Assembly (NCBI RefSeq): GCF_014694405.1
Contig: NZ_JAAUWV010000027.1
Coordinates: 1 to 53,493, forward strand
From: Pseudoalteromonas sp. S16_S37
GTDB lineage: Bacteria; Pseudomonadota; Gammaproteobacteria; Enterobacterales; Alteromonadaceae
DNA length: 53,493 nt
Reading direction: 5' to 3'
Shown: positions 8,075 through 17,959 of the stretch, one piece after another
Layout of the letters: each line of letters starts with the position of its first letter
How positions within the stretch are numbered: position 1 is the first letter of the stretch
Notes under the pieces: model-generated
Databases searched by the model: none
What the model saw: only the letters and a program-made list of their open reading frames with translations
Told to the model about the DNA's origin: nothing
Made by a program: the position numbers and the translations under genes

Positions 8075-8899
8075 GTGCAGTATTTAAAAATAATTTTGTG
8101 TTTGTTTAGCTTGTTGCTTGCGGTAAAAAGCTATGCCTCAGATCCATTAAAAGATTTTCATAAATATGGCGAGTTGTCAGACGAAGAAATCCATCAGAAA
8201 CATCAAGGGGATTTGTTGTATGGAGACGTTGAGTTTGGCTTAATTGCTAATAACGGCAACAAAAATAGCACTGCGTTTAAGCTAAAAAGTAATATCTACC
8301 AAGATTTTACGCAGTGGCGAAATCAATTCAAATTAGACGCTTTGTACCGTGAAGATGATGCTAACGATAACGGTCAACATGAAGTCTCTGCATCTAAATA
8401 CTTTGTTTCCGCACAGGGAAACTATAAAGTTGGTCAAGATAATGAGTCATTCTTCCTGTATGCAGATTATCTTGACGATAAATTCAGCGGTAAAGAGTAT
8501 ACAACCACGGTGGCACTGGGCTATGGAAATCGTTTGTTTGAAGGTCGAAAAGACACCGTAGATTTTGATATTGGTCCGGGTTTGTACTTGTCAAAAACAG
8601 ATGGTGAAACAGAGCTGCCGATAGGTGAATCACGGCTAAAGCAGGGTCAGCTTGTTCGTATCGCATTGCAGTGGGAGAGGAATATTTCTAAGCGTACACG
8701 TTTTAATCAAGATGTGAGTATGGAAATTTCTTTGTCAGGGTTAAATGACCGCTTGATCAGTGAAACCGCTATTGTTAGTCAGGTTTTAGGTGGTGTGTCG
8801 TTGAAGGTGTCATATAGCTATCGTTATAATTCACAACCAGAAGAAAATAAGCTAAAAGCAGATACTGAGCTTGGTGCCACTTTCGTTTATAGCTTTTAA
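8075..8899 (+). CDS. DUF481-family outer-membrane beta-barrel protein (YdiY-like)
   Basis: A 274-residue exported protein. It has a signal peptide (about 1-22, cut after AVKSYAS) and then alternating amphipathic strands, with a final strand ending in an aromatic residue (GATFVYSF), the usual C-terminal signal for outer-membrane insertion. The pattern 'GDVEFGLIANNGNKNSTAFKL' is typical of the DUF481 family, members of which have been called salt-induced outer-membrane proteins; their function is not established. The start is a GTG with GGGA upstream. The next gene begins 11 bases after the stop. Confidence 0.82.
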   Translation: MQYLKIILCLFSLLLAVKSYASDPLKDFHKYGELSDEEIHQKHQGDLLYGDVEFGLIANNGNKNSTAFKLKSNIYQDFTQWRNQFKLDALYREDDANDNGQHEVSASKYFVSAQGNYKVGQDNESFFLYADYLDDKFSGKEYTTTVALGYGNRLFEGRKDTVDFDIGPGLYLSKTDGETELPIGESRLKQGQLVRIALQWERNISKRTRFNQDVSMEISLSGLNDRLISETAIVSQVLGGVSLKVSYSYRYNSQPEENKLKADTELGATFVYSF

Positions 8900-8910
8900 A
8901 GAGGAAATTT

Positions 8911-9351
8911 ATGTACCGTCACACCCAATTTTCATGGGCAATAATGGCTATTTTAGCTTGGATAGCAAGCTTTTTAATTTTGGCGACCTGGTTGCTTGGA
9001 TACAATGTGATAGTGCTTGTTTTTGGCATTATTATTGCCGTTTTAGCTTGTTTATTTTACGGCTTAACAATAGAAGTAAACAAAGAACAACGAACTTTAA
9101 GTTGGTGGTTTGGGCCTGGTGTTGCCAAGAAAACCCTTAGTTTTGATGATATTGAGGAAATCAAAGGCGTTACAAACTCGCTGCGCCACGGTGTTGGTAT
9201 GCGTATAACCAATGACGGTTGGGTTTATTCGGCATCTGGATTTAGCGCGATTGAAGTGAGTTTATCGGATGGTATGAAATATCGCTTGGGGACTAATGAC
9301 CAAGCAAGGTTGTTAGACGCATTAAGTGAAAAGATAACAAGCGCCGAATAG
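8911..9351 (+). CDS. Hypothetical membrane protein with a PH-like cytoplasmic part
   Basis: A 146-residue protein with a two-helix N-terminal hairpin (about 8-29 and 33-53). A soluble, strand-rich domain of about 90 residues follows (LTIEVNKEQRTLSWWFGPG, IEEIKGVTNSLRHGVGMRI, YRLGTNDQARLLDAL). This layout is seen in bacterial PH-like, YdbT/YcxB-type membrane proteins, but I cannot assign a family firmly. It is cotranscribed with the DUF481 gene (11-base gap) and its stop codon lies in the terminator hairpin. Confidence 0.75.
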   Translation: MYRHTQFSWAIMAILAWIASFLILATWLLGYNVIVLVFGIIIAVLACLFYGLTIEVNKEQRTLSWWFGPGVAKKTLSFDDIEEIKGVTNSLRHGVGMRITNDGWVYSASGFSAIEVSLSDGMKYRLGTNDQARLLDALSEKITSAE

Positions 9352-9360
9352 GCGCTTGTT
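9336..9360. terminator. Bidirectional terminator shared with slyD
   Basis: A perfect 10-bp stem, AACAAGCGCC / GGCGCTTGTT, with loop GAATA overlaps the stop codon (TAG at 9349-9351) of the upstream gene. It lies 12 bases past the slyD stop on the other strand. T-rich bases on both sides are short, but the position between two convergent genes supports termination in both directions. Confidence 0.6.
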
Positions 9361-9372
9361 CATAAGTTTAGC

Positions 9373-9858
9373 TTAGTGGTCGTGACCGCAGCCACCTTCA
9401 CCATGCACATGGCCATGTGCAAGCTCTTCATCGGTAGCGTCACGTACTTCTAAAATTTCTACGTCAAAATTAAGTGTGATCCCTGATAAAGGATGGTTGC
9501 CATCAACTATCACTTCTTCATCTTGGATATCGATGATCATTACCATTTGGTCGCCATCATCTGTGGTTGCTCTAAATTGCATACCCACTTCAATATCCAT
9601 GCCTTCAAACATAGATTTTGGTACGGCTTGCATCAGGTTATCATGACGCTCACCATAGCCTTGCTCTGGTTCAACAGTGACGCTGAGTTTGTCGCCAACC
9701 TGCTTATCAATTAGCGCGTCTTCAAGGCCTTGGATCAAATAGCCAGTACCTACGATAAACACCAGTGGTTCACCATCGAAAGAGTTGTCTATGGTGTTGT
9801 TGTCATTATCTAATACAGAGTAATGCATACTTACCACTTTGTTCGGTGCGATTTTCAT
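9373..9858 (-). CDS. slyD: FKBP-type peptidyl-prolyl isomerase SlyD
   Basis: Cytoplasmic prolyl isomerase and chaperone that also helps nickel delivery to hydrogenases in species that have them. The 161-residue protein has the FKBP part (GEPLVFIVGTGYLIQGLEDAL, EPEQGYGERH), the inserted IF domain (about 70-125) and a short His-rich tail (HGHVHGEGGCGHDH). The tail is shorter than in E. coli SlyD but keeps metal-binding residues. It follows ygfZ by 12 bases on the same strand. Confidence 0.92.
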   Translation of the reverse strand: MKIAPNKVVSMHYSVLDNDNNTIDNSFDGEPLVFIVGTGYLIQGLEDALIDKQVGDKLSVTVEPEQGYGERHDNLMQAVPKSMFEGMDIEVGMQFRATTDDGDQMVMIIDIQDEEVIVDGNHPLSGITLNFDVEILEVRDATDEELAHGHVHGEGGCGHDH

Positions 9859-9870
9859 AATATATCCCGT

Positions 9871-10785
9871 TTATTGGTCATCTAGAGAATAGGGTAGCGG
9901 TAATATCTTAAGGGCTACCTCGGGTGAATTTTTTGCACGTAACTGTGCTGAATGTTCAGTGTCGTTTGGGAGAACGGCCAAAGCGCTGTAAGTATTTGTT
10001 GTTGAGTTAAAAACCTGATGAACTATCTTTCCTGCACGACGCCAATTATCACCAAGATGTAGCTCTAACTCGCTGTCTTCTATCGCCCTTGTCGACTCGC
10101 CTTGTACAATATACATAGCGCGCTTGTTTTTACCAAGGTAGCGCATTCTTGCTACGGTTTCTTGGCCTGTATAGCAGCCTTTTTTAAAGCTGATACCATT
10201 TAACGCCTGTAGGTTGATCATCTGTGGCACAAACTCTTCAATATTTTGTTCATTGATTTGTGGCTCGCCAGCGAGAATACCAGCTTCAATAAATGCGCTT
10301 GGGTCATTGCTTAATTCAATGTCAGCAGGAAATTCATAGCTGTCACTTACAATAAGAATGAGTCTCGTATCATCAAGTTTAATCGCTTTATTGTCACCAA
10401 AATCACATGCGTTTTGCTGCTCTTCGAAATTTAAGCCTAGCAAATCACATACATTGTTCAATTGCGGGCTGTGAACTCCTACTATCTTGGCATTATTTAG
10501 AGGTTCAATACTTACTTTTGCAAAGACACCATATTTTTTTAGTTCTCGAGTTGAAGCGTCAATCTCAGGTTCAGAGCCAAGCAGCATAAAGCTTTGCTGA
10601 TGTTTGAACAGTCGAAATACGCCCCACAACTTGCCTTTTGGACTGCAATGACCAGCCCACATAAAGTTGTGCTCAGTGATCAGGTTCATATCTTGGGTTA
10701 GCTGGCCATGCAAATAGCTCAGTTGCTCAGGCCCTGAAACAGTAATTACCTTGTATGGTAGATTAACAGCACTTGCGAGTGACAT
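9871..10785 (-). CDS. ygfZ: tRNA-modifying protein YgfZ (folate-dependent Fe-S maturation factor)
   Basis: A relative of the GcvT aminomethyltransferase that uses tetrahydrofolate and supports a subset of iron-sulfur enzymes, including the tRNA methylthiolase MiaB. The 304-residue chain carries the family hallmark KGCYTGQETVARM around 201-213, with its conserved Cys. Length is close to the usual 320-330. It is divergent from sdhE, the normal neighbour in many gammaproteobacteria. Confidence 0.93.
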   Translation of the reverse strand: MSLASAVNLPYKVITVSGPEQLSYLHGQLTQDMNLITEHNFMWAGHCSPKGKLWGVFRLFKHQQSFMLLGSEPEIDASTRELKKYGVFAKVSIEPLNNAKIVGVHSPQLNNVCDLLGLNFEEQQNACDFGDNKAIKLDDTRLILIVSDSYEFPADIELSNDPSAFIEAGILAGEPQINEQNIEEFVPQMINLQALNGISFKKGCYTGQETVARMRYLGKNKRAMYIVQGESTRAIEDSELELHLGDNWRRAGKIVHQVFNSTTNTYSALAVLPNDTEHSAQLRAKNSPEVALKILPLPYSLDDQ

Positions 10786-10978
10786 AAAATTAATCCTTAA
10801 GATAGAGAATGGCGCTAATGGTAACTCATATCGACATGCGCATAAATGCTGATGGTAAAAGAAATCTGCTTAGAATATGAGGCAAGATGTTTTTGTGACT
10901 AAGTTGGGTGTCTCGTAGGCTAAACTAAGATATAATTTGCGCGGTATAAGTAAAACAATTACAGATAAGGGTATTGAA

Positions 10979-11230
10979 ATGGCAGAGCTGTATTCAAAGT
11001 CTCGCACAAAATGGGCATGTCGACGCGGTATGTTGGAGCTAGACGTATTGTTAGGGCCATTTGTTGACGACGCTTACGATGCATTGAGCGAGGCTGATAA
11101 ATTGGTATTCCAACGTTTACTTGCTGTGGAAGACCCAGATTTATTTGCGTGGTTTATGGGCCATGAAACTTGCCCAGATGCAGAACTCAATGCCATGGTT
11201 AAATTGATCCTTGACCGAGTCCGCGTATAA
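10979..11230 (+). CDS. sdhE: Succinate dehydrogenase flavinylation factor SdhE
   Basis: A small helical protein that promotes covalent FAD attachment to SdhA and FrdA. I chose the ATG at 10979 (AAGGG upstream), giving 83 residues as in the family; an upstream in-frame start would add 14 residues without support. The signature RRGMLELD is present near residues 16-23, and the helical bundle ends in [10 protein letters not shown]. It overlaps the downstream ygfX-like gene by 20 bases. The pair was once described as a toxin-antitoxin system (CptBA), but SdhE's enzyme-assembly role is the better supported one. Confidence 0.93.
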   Translation: MAELYSKSRTKWACRRGMLELDVLLGPFVDDAYDALSEADKLVFQRLLAVEDPDLFAWFMGHETCPDAELNAMVKLILDRVRV

Positions 11231-11636
11231 GTTCGTATTTGAAAACAATATATTAGGTCACAAGCCATTTGTGGCCTTATTTGCTAGCATCACTTTTATA
11301 TGTGTGATGCTGTTTCCTTCGTATCACATGATTTCACTAGCAATTGTTTTAGGTTATGTTGGATATAAAGTATGCCTACTGCAATGTCGAAAAAATACCC
11401 CACCAAGTGGCACCATCTTGATTACTGAATCTGATAACTATATTGAATTTCAAGGTGCGTTAGATTTGGTAGGGAAAGTGGCAAGTGCTCAGTTATTTAT
11501 GAATGTATTGTGTTTGCAAGTAAAAGACTATTCTGGTGAGGAAAAACATGTATTTATAGGTGCATGGGCATTATCGGCACAAGATTTTTCTCACTTGTGC
11601 CGAGTATGCTTTGCTCACGATAAATCTAAGGCCTAA
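11211..11636 (+). CDS. YgfX (CptA)-like membrane protein
   Basis: A 141-residue protein with a hydrophobic hairpin near the N terminus (about 19-51, [20 protein letters not shown] onwards) and a soluble strand-rich remainder with [17 protein letters not shown] near the end. The match to YgfX rests on size, topology and position directly after sdhE, because this family diverges quickly. Translation seems to begin at TTG 11211, inside the sdhE end, implying coupling. It converges on nadB with a 4-base overlap (11633-11636). Confidence 0.7.
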   Translation: MTESAYKFVFENNILGHKPFVALFASITFICVMLFPSYHMISLAIVLGYVGYKVCLLQCRKNTPPSGTILITESDNYIEFQGALDLVGKVASAQLFMNVLCLQVKDYSGEEKHVFIGAWALSAQDFSHLCRVCFAHDKSKA

Positions 11637-13228
11637 GGTGTTAAAATCGTAGGCTTAGGTGAATCACTTTGCTGAGGATAATCAATGGTGTAGTGCAGGC
11701 CTCTACTTTCTTTACGCTCAAGTGCGCAGCGGATAATAAGCTCAGCCACGAGTACTAAGTTTCTAAGTTCAAGTAGATTATTCGAGACCCTAAAATGCGC
11801 ATAGTACTCATTGATTTCTTGCTGTAAAAGCTCGACGCGACGCAGTGCACGTTCTAGCCGTTTGGTTGAGCGCACGATACCAACATAATCCCACATAAAT
11901 AACCTGAGCTCGTGCCAGTTGTGAGTGATAACGACTTCCTCGTCTGAGTCGTTAACTTGACTTTCGTCCCATTCAGGCAGCTCTGGAGGTTGTGGGCTGG
12001 TTTTAATTTTAGACAAGATATCTTTAGCCGCAGCATGCGCAAAAACGATGCATTCCAACAATGAATTGCTCGCCATACGGTTAGCACCGTGTAGACCTGT
12101 ATACGCCACTTCACCTACCGCATACAAGTTGTCAATGTCGGTTTTACCATTGAAGTCAGTGACAACTCCACCACATGTGTAATGCGCCGCAGGAACAACG
12201 GGAATAGCTTCTTTGGTAATATCTAAGCCAACACTTAGGCACTTGGCATAAATGGTAGGGAAATGCTCAATAATAAAATCTTTGTCTTTGTGCGAAATGT
12301 CCAGATACACGCAATTTGCACCTAAGCGTTTCATCTCATAGTCAATGGCTCTCGCAACGATGTCTCGAGGGGCCAGCTCTTCGCGCTTATCGAAATCAGG
12401 CATAAAACGGGTGCCATCAGGACGTTTTAGTAGTGCACCTTCACCGCGCATCGCTTCGGTGATCAAAAAGTTTTGCAGCTCTGGATGATAAAGACTAGTG
12501 GGGTGGAACTGGTTAAATTCCATATTCGCAACCTTGCAGCCAGCGCGCCACGCCATGGCAATACCATCGCCACTGGATACATCAGGGTTTGATGTATATA
12601 GATATACTTTACTTGCGCCACCAGTTGCTAAGGCGACAAATTTTGCTGAGATTGTTTCTACGCGATCTTTTTTCCTATTGAACACATAAACGCCATTTAT
12701 GCGTCTTTGCTCGCTGGTTTTGTCACATATAAGGTCGATGGCATTGTGTTGTTCAAGTAAAGTGATATTGCTGTGAGCTTGTACTTGACTGACTAACGTG
12801 GTTTGTACTGCTTTGCCGGTTGCATCGGCTGCATGTAAAATACGTCTGTGGCTGTGGCCACCTTCACGCGTAAGATGAAATCTTTCTTTGCCTTTGCTAT
12901 CAAATTCGACATCAAATGGCACACCCTGTTCAATAAGCCACTTTAAACAGTTTTTTGCGTTACTCGCGGTATAATGCACTGCATCACGATCGCACAGACC
13001 TGCACCGGCGGCCAATGTGTCTTCAACATGAGACTCAATACTGTCATTTTTTTTGTCAAATACCGCTGCGATACCACCTTGTGCATACAGTGTGGAGCCT
13101 TCTTTTAAGTCGCCTTTGCTTATTACAGTAACATGACAATGATTTGCTAAAGACAGCGCTAAGCTTAAACCCGCAGCGCCGCTTCCGATAACGACTACAT
13201 CGGTATTATGGTTTTTATTTGACTTCAT
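11633..13228 (-). CDS. nadB: L-aspartate oxidase
   Basis: A flavoenzyme that oxidises L-aspartate to iminoaspartate, the first step of de novo NAD synthesis. The 531-residue protein has the N-terminal dinucleotide fold ([17 protein letters not shown]), the substrate/FAD region ([23 protein letters not shown] stretch near 120-136), the FNQFHPTSL block and the late FAD motif [15 protein letters not shown]. The C-terminal three-helix domain is present. Its place next to, and divergent from, the rpoE operon is conserved in gammaproteobacteria. Confidence 0.96.
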   Translation of the reverse strand: MKSNKNHNTDVVVIGSGAAGLSLALSLANHCHVTVISKGDLKEGSTLYAQGGIAAVFDKKNDSIESHVEDTLAAGAGLCDRDAVHYTASNAKNCLKWLIEQGVPFDVEFDSKGKERFHLTREGGHSHRRILHAADATGKAVQTTLVSQVQAHSNITLLEQHNAIDLICDKTSEQRRINGVYVFNRKKDRVETISAKFVALATGGASKVYLYTSNPDVSSGDGIAMAWRAGCKVANMEFNQFHPTSLYHPELQNFLITEAMRGEGALLKRPDGTRFMPDFDKREELAPRDIVARAIDYEMKRLGANCVYLDISHKDKDFIIEHFPTIYAKCLSVGLDITKEAIPVVPAAHYTCGGVVTDFNGKTDIDNLYAVGEVAYTGLHGANRMASNSLLECIVFAHAAAKDILSKIKTSPQPPELPEWDESQVNDSDEEVVITHNWHELRLFMWDYVGIVRSTKRLERALRRVELLQQEINEYYAHFRVSNNLLELRNLVLVAELIIRCALERKESRGLHYTIDYPQQSDSPKPTILTP

Positions 13229-13403
13229 GTGTTTGGATCTTCACTTTTTTCTATGCGCTACATACAGCTAGTTGCATCATCTTTTGCTATTATACACCTA
13301 ATTAAGGTAAACCATATGTGCTTTGTGTGAGCTATGTAAGTGCAGTTATGTACGTTAAAAACGTGCTTTTGGTCATTATTTTAAAAAAAATATCAAAAAA
13401 ACA

Positions 13404-13430
13404 GAACTTTTTAATCATGGCTCAGTCAGA
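13404..13430 (+). promoter_or_regulatory. Predicted sigma-E promoter of the rpoE operon
   Basis: GAACTT at 13404-13409, a 16-base spacer and TCAGA at 13426-13430 match the sigma-E consensus (GAACTT, 16-17 bases, TCTGA) with one mismatch. A-rich sequence just upstream may act as an UP element. It sits about 65 bases ahead of rpoE, so the operon is probably autoregulated as in E. coli. Confidence 0.7.
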
Positions 13431-13495
13431 GTAGCTGTAAATAATGGCAACGAAATATTGAGTTATAACTATAACAAAGAGGAGTACCGGCTCGA

Positions 13496-14077
13496 ATGAG
13501 CGAGCAGGATTTGGATTTAGAACTGGTTAAGCGGGTGCAGCAAGGAGATAAAAACGCCTTCAACCTTTTAGTTGCCAAGTATCAAAATAAAGTCGCCGCG
13601 TTGATTTCACGTTACGTATCAAATCACGGCGATGTAGCAGATGTAGCCCAAGAGGCATTCATCAAGGCGTATCGTGCACTGCCGAACTTTAGGGGCGAGA
13701 GCGCATTTTACACTTGGTTGTATCGTATTGCGGTTAACTGCTCAAAAAATTATTTGGTGGCTCAAGGGCGCAAACCCCCGGCCAACGATGTGGATGCTGA
13801 AGAAGCTGAGTTTTATGACGGCGCTGAGCAATTACGCTCAAATGCATCCCCTGAGAATTTATTGCTTAGTGATGAGGTAAGGGCTGTTATATTTTCAACA
13901 ATAGACGGTTTGCCTGATGACTTGAAAACAGCGATTACCCTTCGTGAAATCGAAGGTATGAGCTATGACGAAATTGCGGTAGTGATGGATTGCCCTGTTG
14001 GTACCGTTCGTTCTCGTATCTTTAGGGCGCGAGAGGCAATAGATAATAATTTAAACCCACTAATAGGTGAGTCATAA
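13496..14077 (+). CDS. rpoE: RNA polymerase sigma factor RpoE (sigma-E, extracytoplasmic stress)
   Basis: Group 4 sigma factor that directs transcription of envelope-stress genes when its inhibitor RseA is cleaved. The 193-residue protein shows region 2 (DVAQEAFIKAYRALPNFRGES, FYTWLYRIAVNCSKNYL) and region 4 (LPDDLKTAITLREIEGMSYDEIA, GTVRSRIFRAREAI), with the usual linker. The ribosome site is AGAGGAG. It opens the rpoE-rseA-rseB-rseC operon; the rseA start codon comes one base after its stop. Confidence 0.97.
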   Translation: MSEQDLDLELVKRVQQGDKNAFNLLVAKYQNKVAALISRYVSNHGDVADVAQEAFIKAYRALPNFRGESAFYTWLYRIAVNCSKNYLVAQGRKPPANDVDAEEAEFYDGAEQLRSNASPENLLLSDEVRAVIFSTIDGLPDDLKTAITLREIEGMSYDEIAVVMDCPVGTVRSRIFRAREAIDNNLNPLIGES

Positions 14078-14078
14078 C

Positions 14079-14690
14079 ATGACAAAACAAAACCTTACTA
14101 CATCACCGCAAGAAGCTGCATCGCGCTTACTTGATGGCGACTTGCAGCTAGAACAATCTTCTTTGAGTCATATAGACCAAGAAAAGTTTGCCCGCTATGC
14201 GCAAATTGGTGATGTGATGCGTCACACGCAAACAGGTGGTATTAACATTGACATTACTGCCAGTGTTGCCCGTGCTTTAGAAAGTGAGCCTTGCCACAAT
14301 GTGACTGATGATAACAGTGCGGATATAGAACAAATAAACGACACAAAGGTAATTAAGTTAAGTGCTTGGCGTAGGCCTTTGTCTCAGATTGCGATAGCGG
14401 CAAGTGTGGCGTTGGTAGCCGTGGTTGGTGTAAACACCATGCCACAGCAAAATAGTCCTGCAATTGATGAAATGCCTATTTTACAGTCTCGTCCATTAGC
14501 AGGTGGCGTTGCGCCTGTGAGTTTTTCGTCTGAGCAACCTGCTTTGCAGCAGGCTGAACAAGGTATTCGCGATTTACAGCAGCAACGTATTGGTGCATTG
14601 GTTTTAGAGCATCAGCGCCAATCTCGCGTGGCTTATGCACTGCAACAAAAAGACAAAGCTGAACGTGAACAATCAGAGGAAAAGAAGTAG
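14079..14690 (+). CDS. rseA: Anti-sigma-E factor RseA
   Basis: An inner-membrane protein that holds sigma-E at the membrane and is cleaved by DegS and RseP under stress. The 203-residue chain has the N-terminal sigma-binding helices (EAASRLLDGDLQLEQSSLSH, FARYAQIGDVMRH), a single membrane segment (about 107-124, IAIAASVALVAVVGVN) and a Gln-rich periplasmic tail. I chose ATG 14079 (GGTGAG upstream) over an in-frame GTG inside rpoE. The sequence is divergent, as usual for RseA; position in the operon supports the call. Confidence 0.9.
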   Translation: MTKQNLTTSPQEAASRLLDGDLQLEQSSLSHIDQEKFARYAQIGDVMRHTQTGGINIDITASVARALESEPCHNVTDDNSADIEQINDTKVIKLSAWRRPLSQIAIAASVALVAVVGVNTMPQQNSPAIDEMPILQSRPLAGGVAPVSFSSEQPALQQAEQGIRDLQQQRIGALVLEHQRQSRVAYALQQKDKAEREQSEEKK

Positions 14691-14694
14691 TTAA

Positions 14695-15645
14695 ATGAGA
14701 TTACTTGCCTGCATTTTAGGTTTATTTTTGGCAACCTTAGCGCATGCCGAAGAGGTTGTTTCTGCTAAACAATTATTAAATAACATGGCGACAGCCGTCC
14801 ACAATAGAAACTTTGATGCTTCGTTTGTTGTTCTTAAAGGTAAAGGTATGGAGCCCTACAGATGGGTACATGCCAAACACGATAACAAAGAATTAGAGCT
14901 TTTAAGTTTACTCAATGGTGCTGGGCTTGAAATAGTGCGAGTCGATGATTTAGTCACCTACTATGAACCACAATCAGCGCCTTATTCGGTAAAAACGGAT
15001 TCTATAGCTGGACCTATCCCAGAAATATTGTTCAAAGATTCTGAAGCGTTGTTAGAACATTACGATTTTGTTTTAGGTGGTAAAGGGCGCATTGCAGGGC
15101 GTCCTGCTCAGTTGGTTCGAGTAGAAGCAAAAGATGACTCAAAGTACAACTATTGGCTTTGGATAGATACACAATCGTCGCTGTTACTCAAAGCTGCCTA
15201 CGTAACGCAGCAAGGTGAGTTACTTGAGCAGTTACAATTAACGCACATAAGCGTAACGCCTGAACCCGCTGAACAGCTACTCGAATTGACACAAAGAGAA
15301 TTCCCAACACCTTTGCCGGCGTTAGAGTTAAGCAAAGATGAAACAACTCAGAGTAACTGGCAAATTGGTTGGTTGCCTGAGGGATTTAAATTACTAAAAT
15401 CTGACCGTCATAAATTAGATTTAAACAACGAACTGGCTGACTACTATTTGTTTTCTGATGGTTTAGTCGATGTTTCTGTATTTGTACAACGACCACTGCC
15501 AGGGCAGCGTCCAAGTGGTGCGCTATCATCGGGTGCAACGACCGTTTATGTGCATAACTCTGGCGCATTTGATGTCTCTGTGGTTGGCAATATTCCAGCC
15601 ATTACGGCAAAGAGCATCGCAGAGTCTGTGAAACGGCCATTATGA
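14695..15645 (+). CDS. rseB: Sigma-E regulatory protein RseB (MucB)
   Basis: A periplasmic protein that binds RseA and shields it from DegS until off-pathway lipopolysaccharide and porins relieve it. The 316 residues begin with a signal peptide (about 1-18, cut after LAHA). The N-terminal lipoprotein-carrier-like domain includes YYEPQSAPYSVKTDSIAG, and a C-terminal MucB/RseB domain ends DVSVVGNIPAITAKSIAESV. It starts 4 bases after rseA and overlaps rseC by 4 bases. Confidence 0.93.
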   Translation: MRLLACILGLFLATLAHAEEVVSAKQLLNNMATAVHNRNFDASFVVLKGKGMEPYRWVHAKHDNKELELLSLLNGAGLEIVRVDDLVTYYEPQSAPYSVKTDSIAGPIPEILFKDSEALLEHYDFVLGGKGRIAGRPAQLVRVEAKDDSKYNYWLWIDTQSSLLLKAAYVTQQGELLEQLQLTHISVTPEPAEQLLELTQREFPTPLPALELSKDETTQSNWQIGWLPEGFKLLKSDRHKLDLNNELADYYLFSDGLVDVSVFVQRPLPGQRPSGALSSGATTVYVHNSGAFDVSVVGNIPAITAKSIAESVKRPL

Positions 15646-16091
15646 TAGAACAAACACTTACCGTAGTGTCAGTCTCTGGCACTACTGCTTATTTACAGGC
15701 GCAGCAGAAGCCTGCCTGTGAGGGCTGCAACGGCAAATGCGGCTCGCAAATTTTTGCTAAGCTATTTGGCTCCCATAAAAAAACCTTGCCAATTAAGTTT
15801 GACGAGCCAGTTCAGGTTGGACAAAAAGTTAAACTTAGCCTTGATGATTCAAAAATCGTTAGTCATTCCTTTTATGTGTATATGTTCCCGATATTTGGTG
15901 CTTTTTTATTCTCATTTGTGAGTGCGTTAGCGCTTGATTGGAGTGAGCCAAAGCAAATTCTAAGTGCTGGATTTGGCGGCTTTTTCGGATATCTATTTGC
16001 CAAATGGCGAGTGCAAGGGTTACAGCATGAGGTGAAAGTGGTAAAAATTTATCCAATTAGCATGAGCGTGACGCAAATAGATGGTGATTGA
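15642..16091 (+). CDS. rseC: SoxR-reducing / sigma-E regulatory protein RseC
   Basis: A 149-residue inner-membrane protein with a Cys cluster near the N terminus (CEGCNGKCG, about 26-34) and two membrane segments (about 74-94 and 100-118). RseC family proteins have been linked to SoxR reduction with the Rsx complex and mildly to sigma-E control. The Cys spacing suggests a metal or Fe-S site, which is inference. It is the last gene of the rse block; lepA follows after 67 bases. Confidence 0.92.
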   Translation: MIEQTLTVVSVSGTTAYLQAQQKPACEGCNGKCGSQIFAKLFGSHKKTLPIKFDEPVQVGQKVKLSLDDSKIVSHSFYVYMFPIFGAFLFSFVSALALDWSEPKQILSAGFGGFFGYLFAKWRVQGLQHEVKVVKIYPISMSVTQIDGD

Positions 16092-16158
16092 GATAAATAA
16101 GAGGTAAAATCGCCACTTTAATCCATTTAGTGACTTATAGAAGTTTAGAATCCAGTAT

Positions 16159-17946
16159 ATGAAGCATATCCGTAACTTTTCTATCATCGCCCACATTGAC
16201 CATGGCAAATCAACACTTTCTGACCGCCTAATTCAAGTATGCGGTGGCCTTACAGACCGAGAAATGCAGCAGCAGGTTCTGGATTCTATGGACATCGAGC
16301 GTGAGCGCGGTATTACCATCAAAGCACAAAGTGTAACTTTGAACTACACGGCTAAAGATGGTGAAACTTACATGTTGAACTTTATCGACACCCCGGGACA
16401 CGTGGATTTCACGTACGAAGTGTCTCGCTCTTTGGCTGCCTGTGAAGGTGCGCTGCTAGTTGTTGACGCTGGTCAAGGTGTAGAAGCACAAACACTTGCT
16501 AACTGTTACACCGCAATTGAAATGGATTTGGAAGTTATTCCAATTTTGAACAAAATCGATTTACCTCAGGCTGATCCACTGCGTGTTGCTGAGGAAATTG
16601 AAGATATCGTTGGTATTGATGCGCTTGATGCTGTGCAATGTAGTGCAAAAACAGGCGTGGGTATCGAAGATGTATTAGAAAACATTGTTCGTGATGTACC
16701 GCCACCAGAAGGCGATCCGGAAGCACCACTACAAGCCCTTATCATTGACTCTTGGTTTGACTCATACCAAGGTGTTGTGTCTTTGGTGCGTATCAAACAT
16801 GGTGCGCTACGCCAAGGTGATAAAATAAAGATCATGTCTACAGGCCAAACTCATCTTGTTGACAAAGTTGGTATTTTTACACCTAAACAAACCGACACTG
16901 GTACTTTAAAAACGGGTGAAGTAGGCTATGTGATTGCTGGTATTAAAGACATTCACGGTGCACCAGTGGGTGATACAATTACACTTACGAAAAATCCAGC
17001 ACCACAGCGCCTACCTGGTTTCCAAAAAATTAAACCGCAGGTATACGCGGGAATGTTCCCAATCTCTTCAGATGACTATGAATCATTCCGTGATGCATTG
17101 AACAAACTTAGCTTAAACGACGCATCGTTGTTCTTTGAACCTGAGAATTCAACTGCACTTGGTTTTGGTTTCCGTGTTGGCTTCTTAGGCATGTTGCACA
17201 TGGAAATTATTCAAGAGCGCTTGGAGCGTGAATATGACATGGATCTTATCACCACAGCGCCAACGGTAATCTATGAGATTGAGACCAAACATGGCACCAT
17301 TCAAATAGATAACCCATCGGATTTACCTCCGGTTAATGATATTTTAGAGATCCGCGAGCCTATCGTTGAAGCGAACATTCTGGTACCGCAAGAGTATCTA
17401 GGCAATGTTATTACGCTATGTATTGAAAAGCGTGGTATGCAGACCAAAATGGCGTATCACGGTAAACAAGTCGCGGTAACGTATGAGCTACCGATGGCTG
17501 AAGTGGTGATGGACTTCTTTGATAAGTTAAAGTCAACGAGTCGTGGTTTTGCGTCATTAGACTATAACTTCAAGCACTTCCAAGCATCTGATATGGTTAG
17601 GGTTGATATTCTTATTAACGGTGACCGTGTTGATGCATTGGCAATTATCGCACACCGTGATGGCGCGCAAAGCCGTGGACGTCAGTTGGCAGAAGCCCTG
17701 AAGGAACTTATTCCACGTCAGATGTTCGATATTGCAATTCAAGCGGCTATTGGTGGACATGTTATTGCGCGTACGACGGTAAAACAATTACGTAAAAACG
17801 TAATTGCAAAATGTTATGGTGGTGACGTAAGTCGTAAGAAGAAACTACTTCAGAAACAAAAAGAAGGTAAAAAACGCATGAAGCAGCTAGGTAATGTAGA
17901 AGTACCTCAAGATGCGTTTCTAGCCATACTTAAAGTGGGTAAATAA
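16159..17946 (+). CDS. lepA: Elongation factor 4 (LepA), ribosome-associated GTPase
   Basis: A translational GTPase proposed to back-translocate or aid initiation and 30S assembly. The 595-residue protein has G1 as HIDHGKST (12-19), the switch I/G2 region with [13 protein letters not shown]3 DTPGH and G4 NKIDLP. It has the EF-G-like domains III and V and the LepA-specific C-terminal domain ending in a Lys-rich [20 protein letters not shown]. Length is normal. It leads lepA-lepB-rnc-era-recO-pdxJ. Confidence 0.97.
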   Translation: MKHIRNFSIIAHIDHGKSTLSDRLIQVCGGLTDREMQQQVLDSMDIERERGITIKAQSVTLNYTAKDGETYMLNFIDTPGHVDFTYEVSRSLAACEGALLVVDAGQGVEAQTLANCYTAIEMDLEVIPILNKIDLPQADPLRVAEEIEDIVGIDALDAVQCSAKTGVGIEDVLENIVRDVPPPEGDPEAPLQALIIDSWFDSYQGVVSLVRIKHGALRQGDKIKIMSTGQTHLVDKVGIFTPKQTDTGTLKTGEVGYVIAGIKDIHGAPVGDTITLTKNPAPQRLPGFQKIKPQVYAGMFPISSDDYESFRDALNKLSLNDASLFFEPENSTALGFGFRVGFLGMLHMEIIQERLEREYDMDLITTAPTVIYEIETKHGTIQIDNPSDLPPVNDILEIREPIVEANILVPQEYLGNVITLCIEKRGMQTKMAYHGKQVAVTYELPMAEVVMDFFDKLKSTSRGFASLDYNFKHFQASDMVRVDILINGDRVDALAIIAHRDGAQSRGRQLAEALKELIPRQMFDIAIQAAIGGHVIARTTVKQLRKNVIAKCYGGDVSRKKKLLQKQKEGKKRMKQLGNVEVPQDAFLAILKVGK

Positions 17947-17959
17947 CAGGAATTTATTA

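Noticed and set aside
10979..11636. sdhE-ygfX as a toxin-antitoxin module (CptBA)
   Set aside because: The gene pair is a standard core locus and SdhE has a well-supported role in flavinylation; toxin-antitoxin activity cannot be argued from this sequence.
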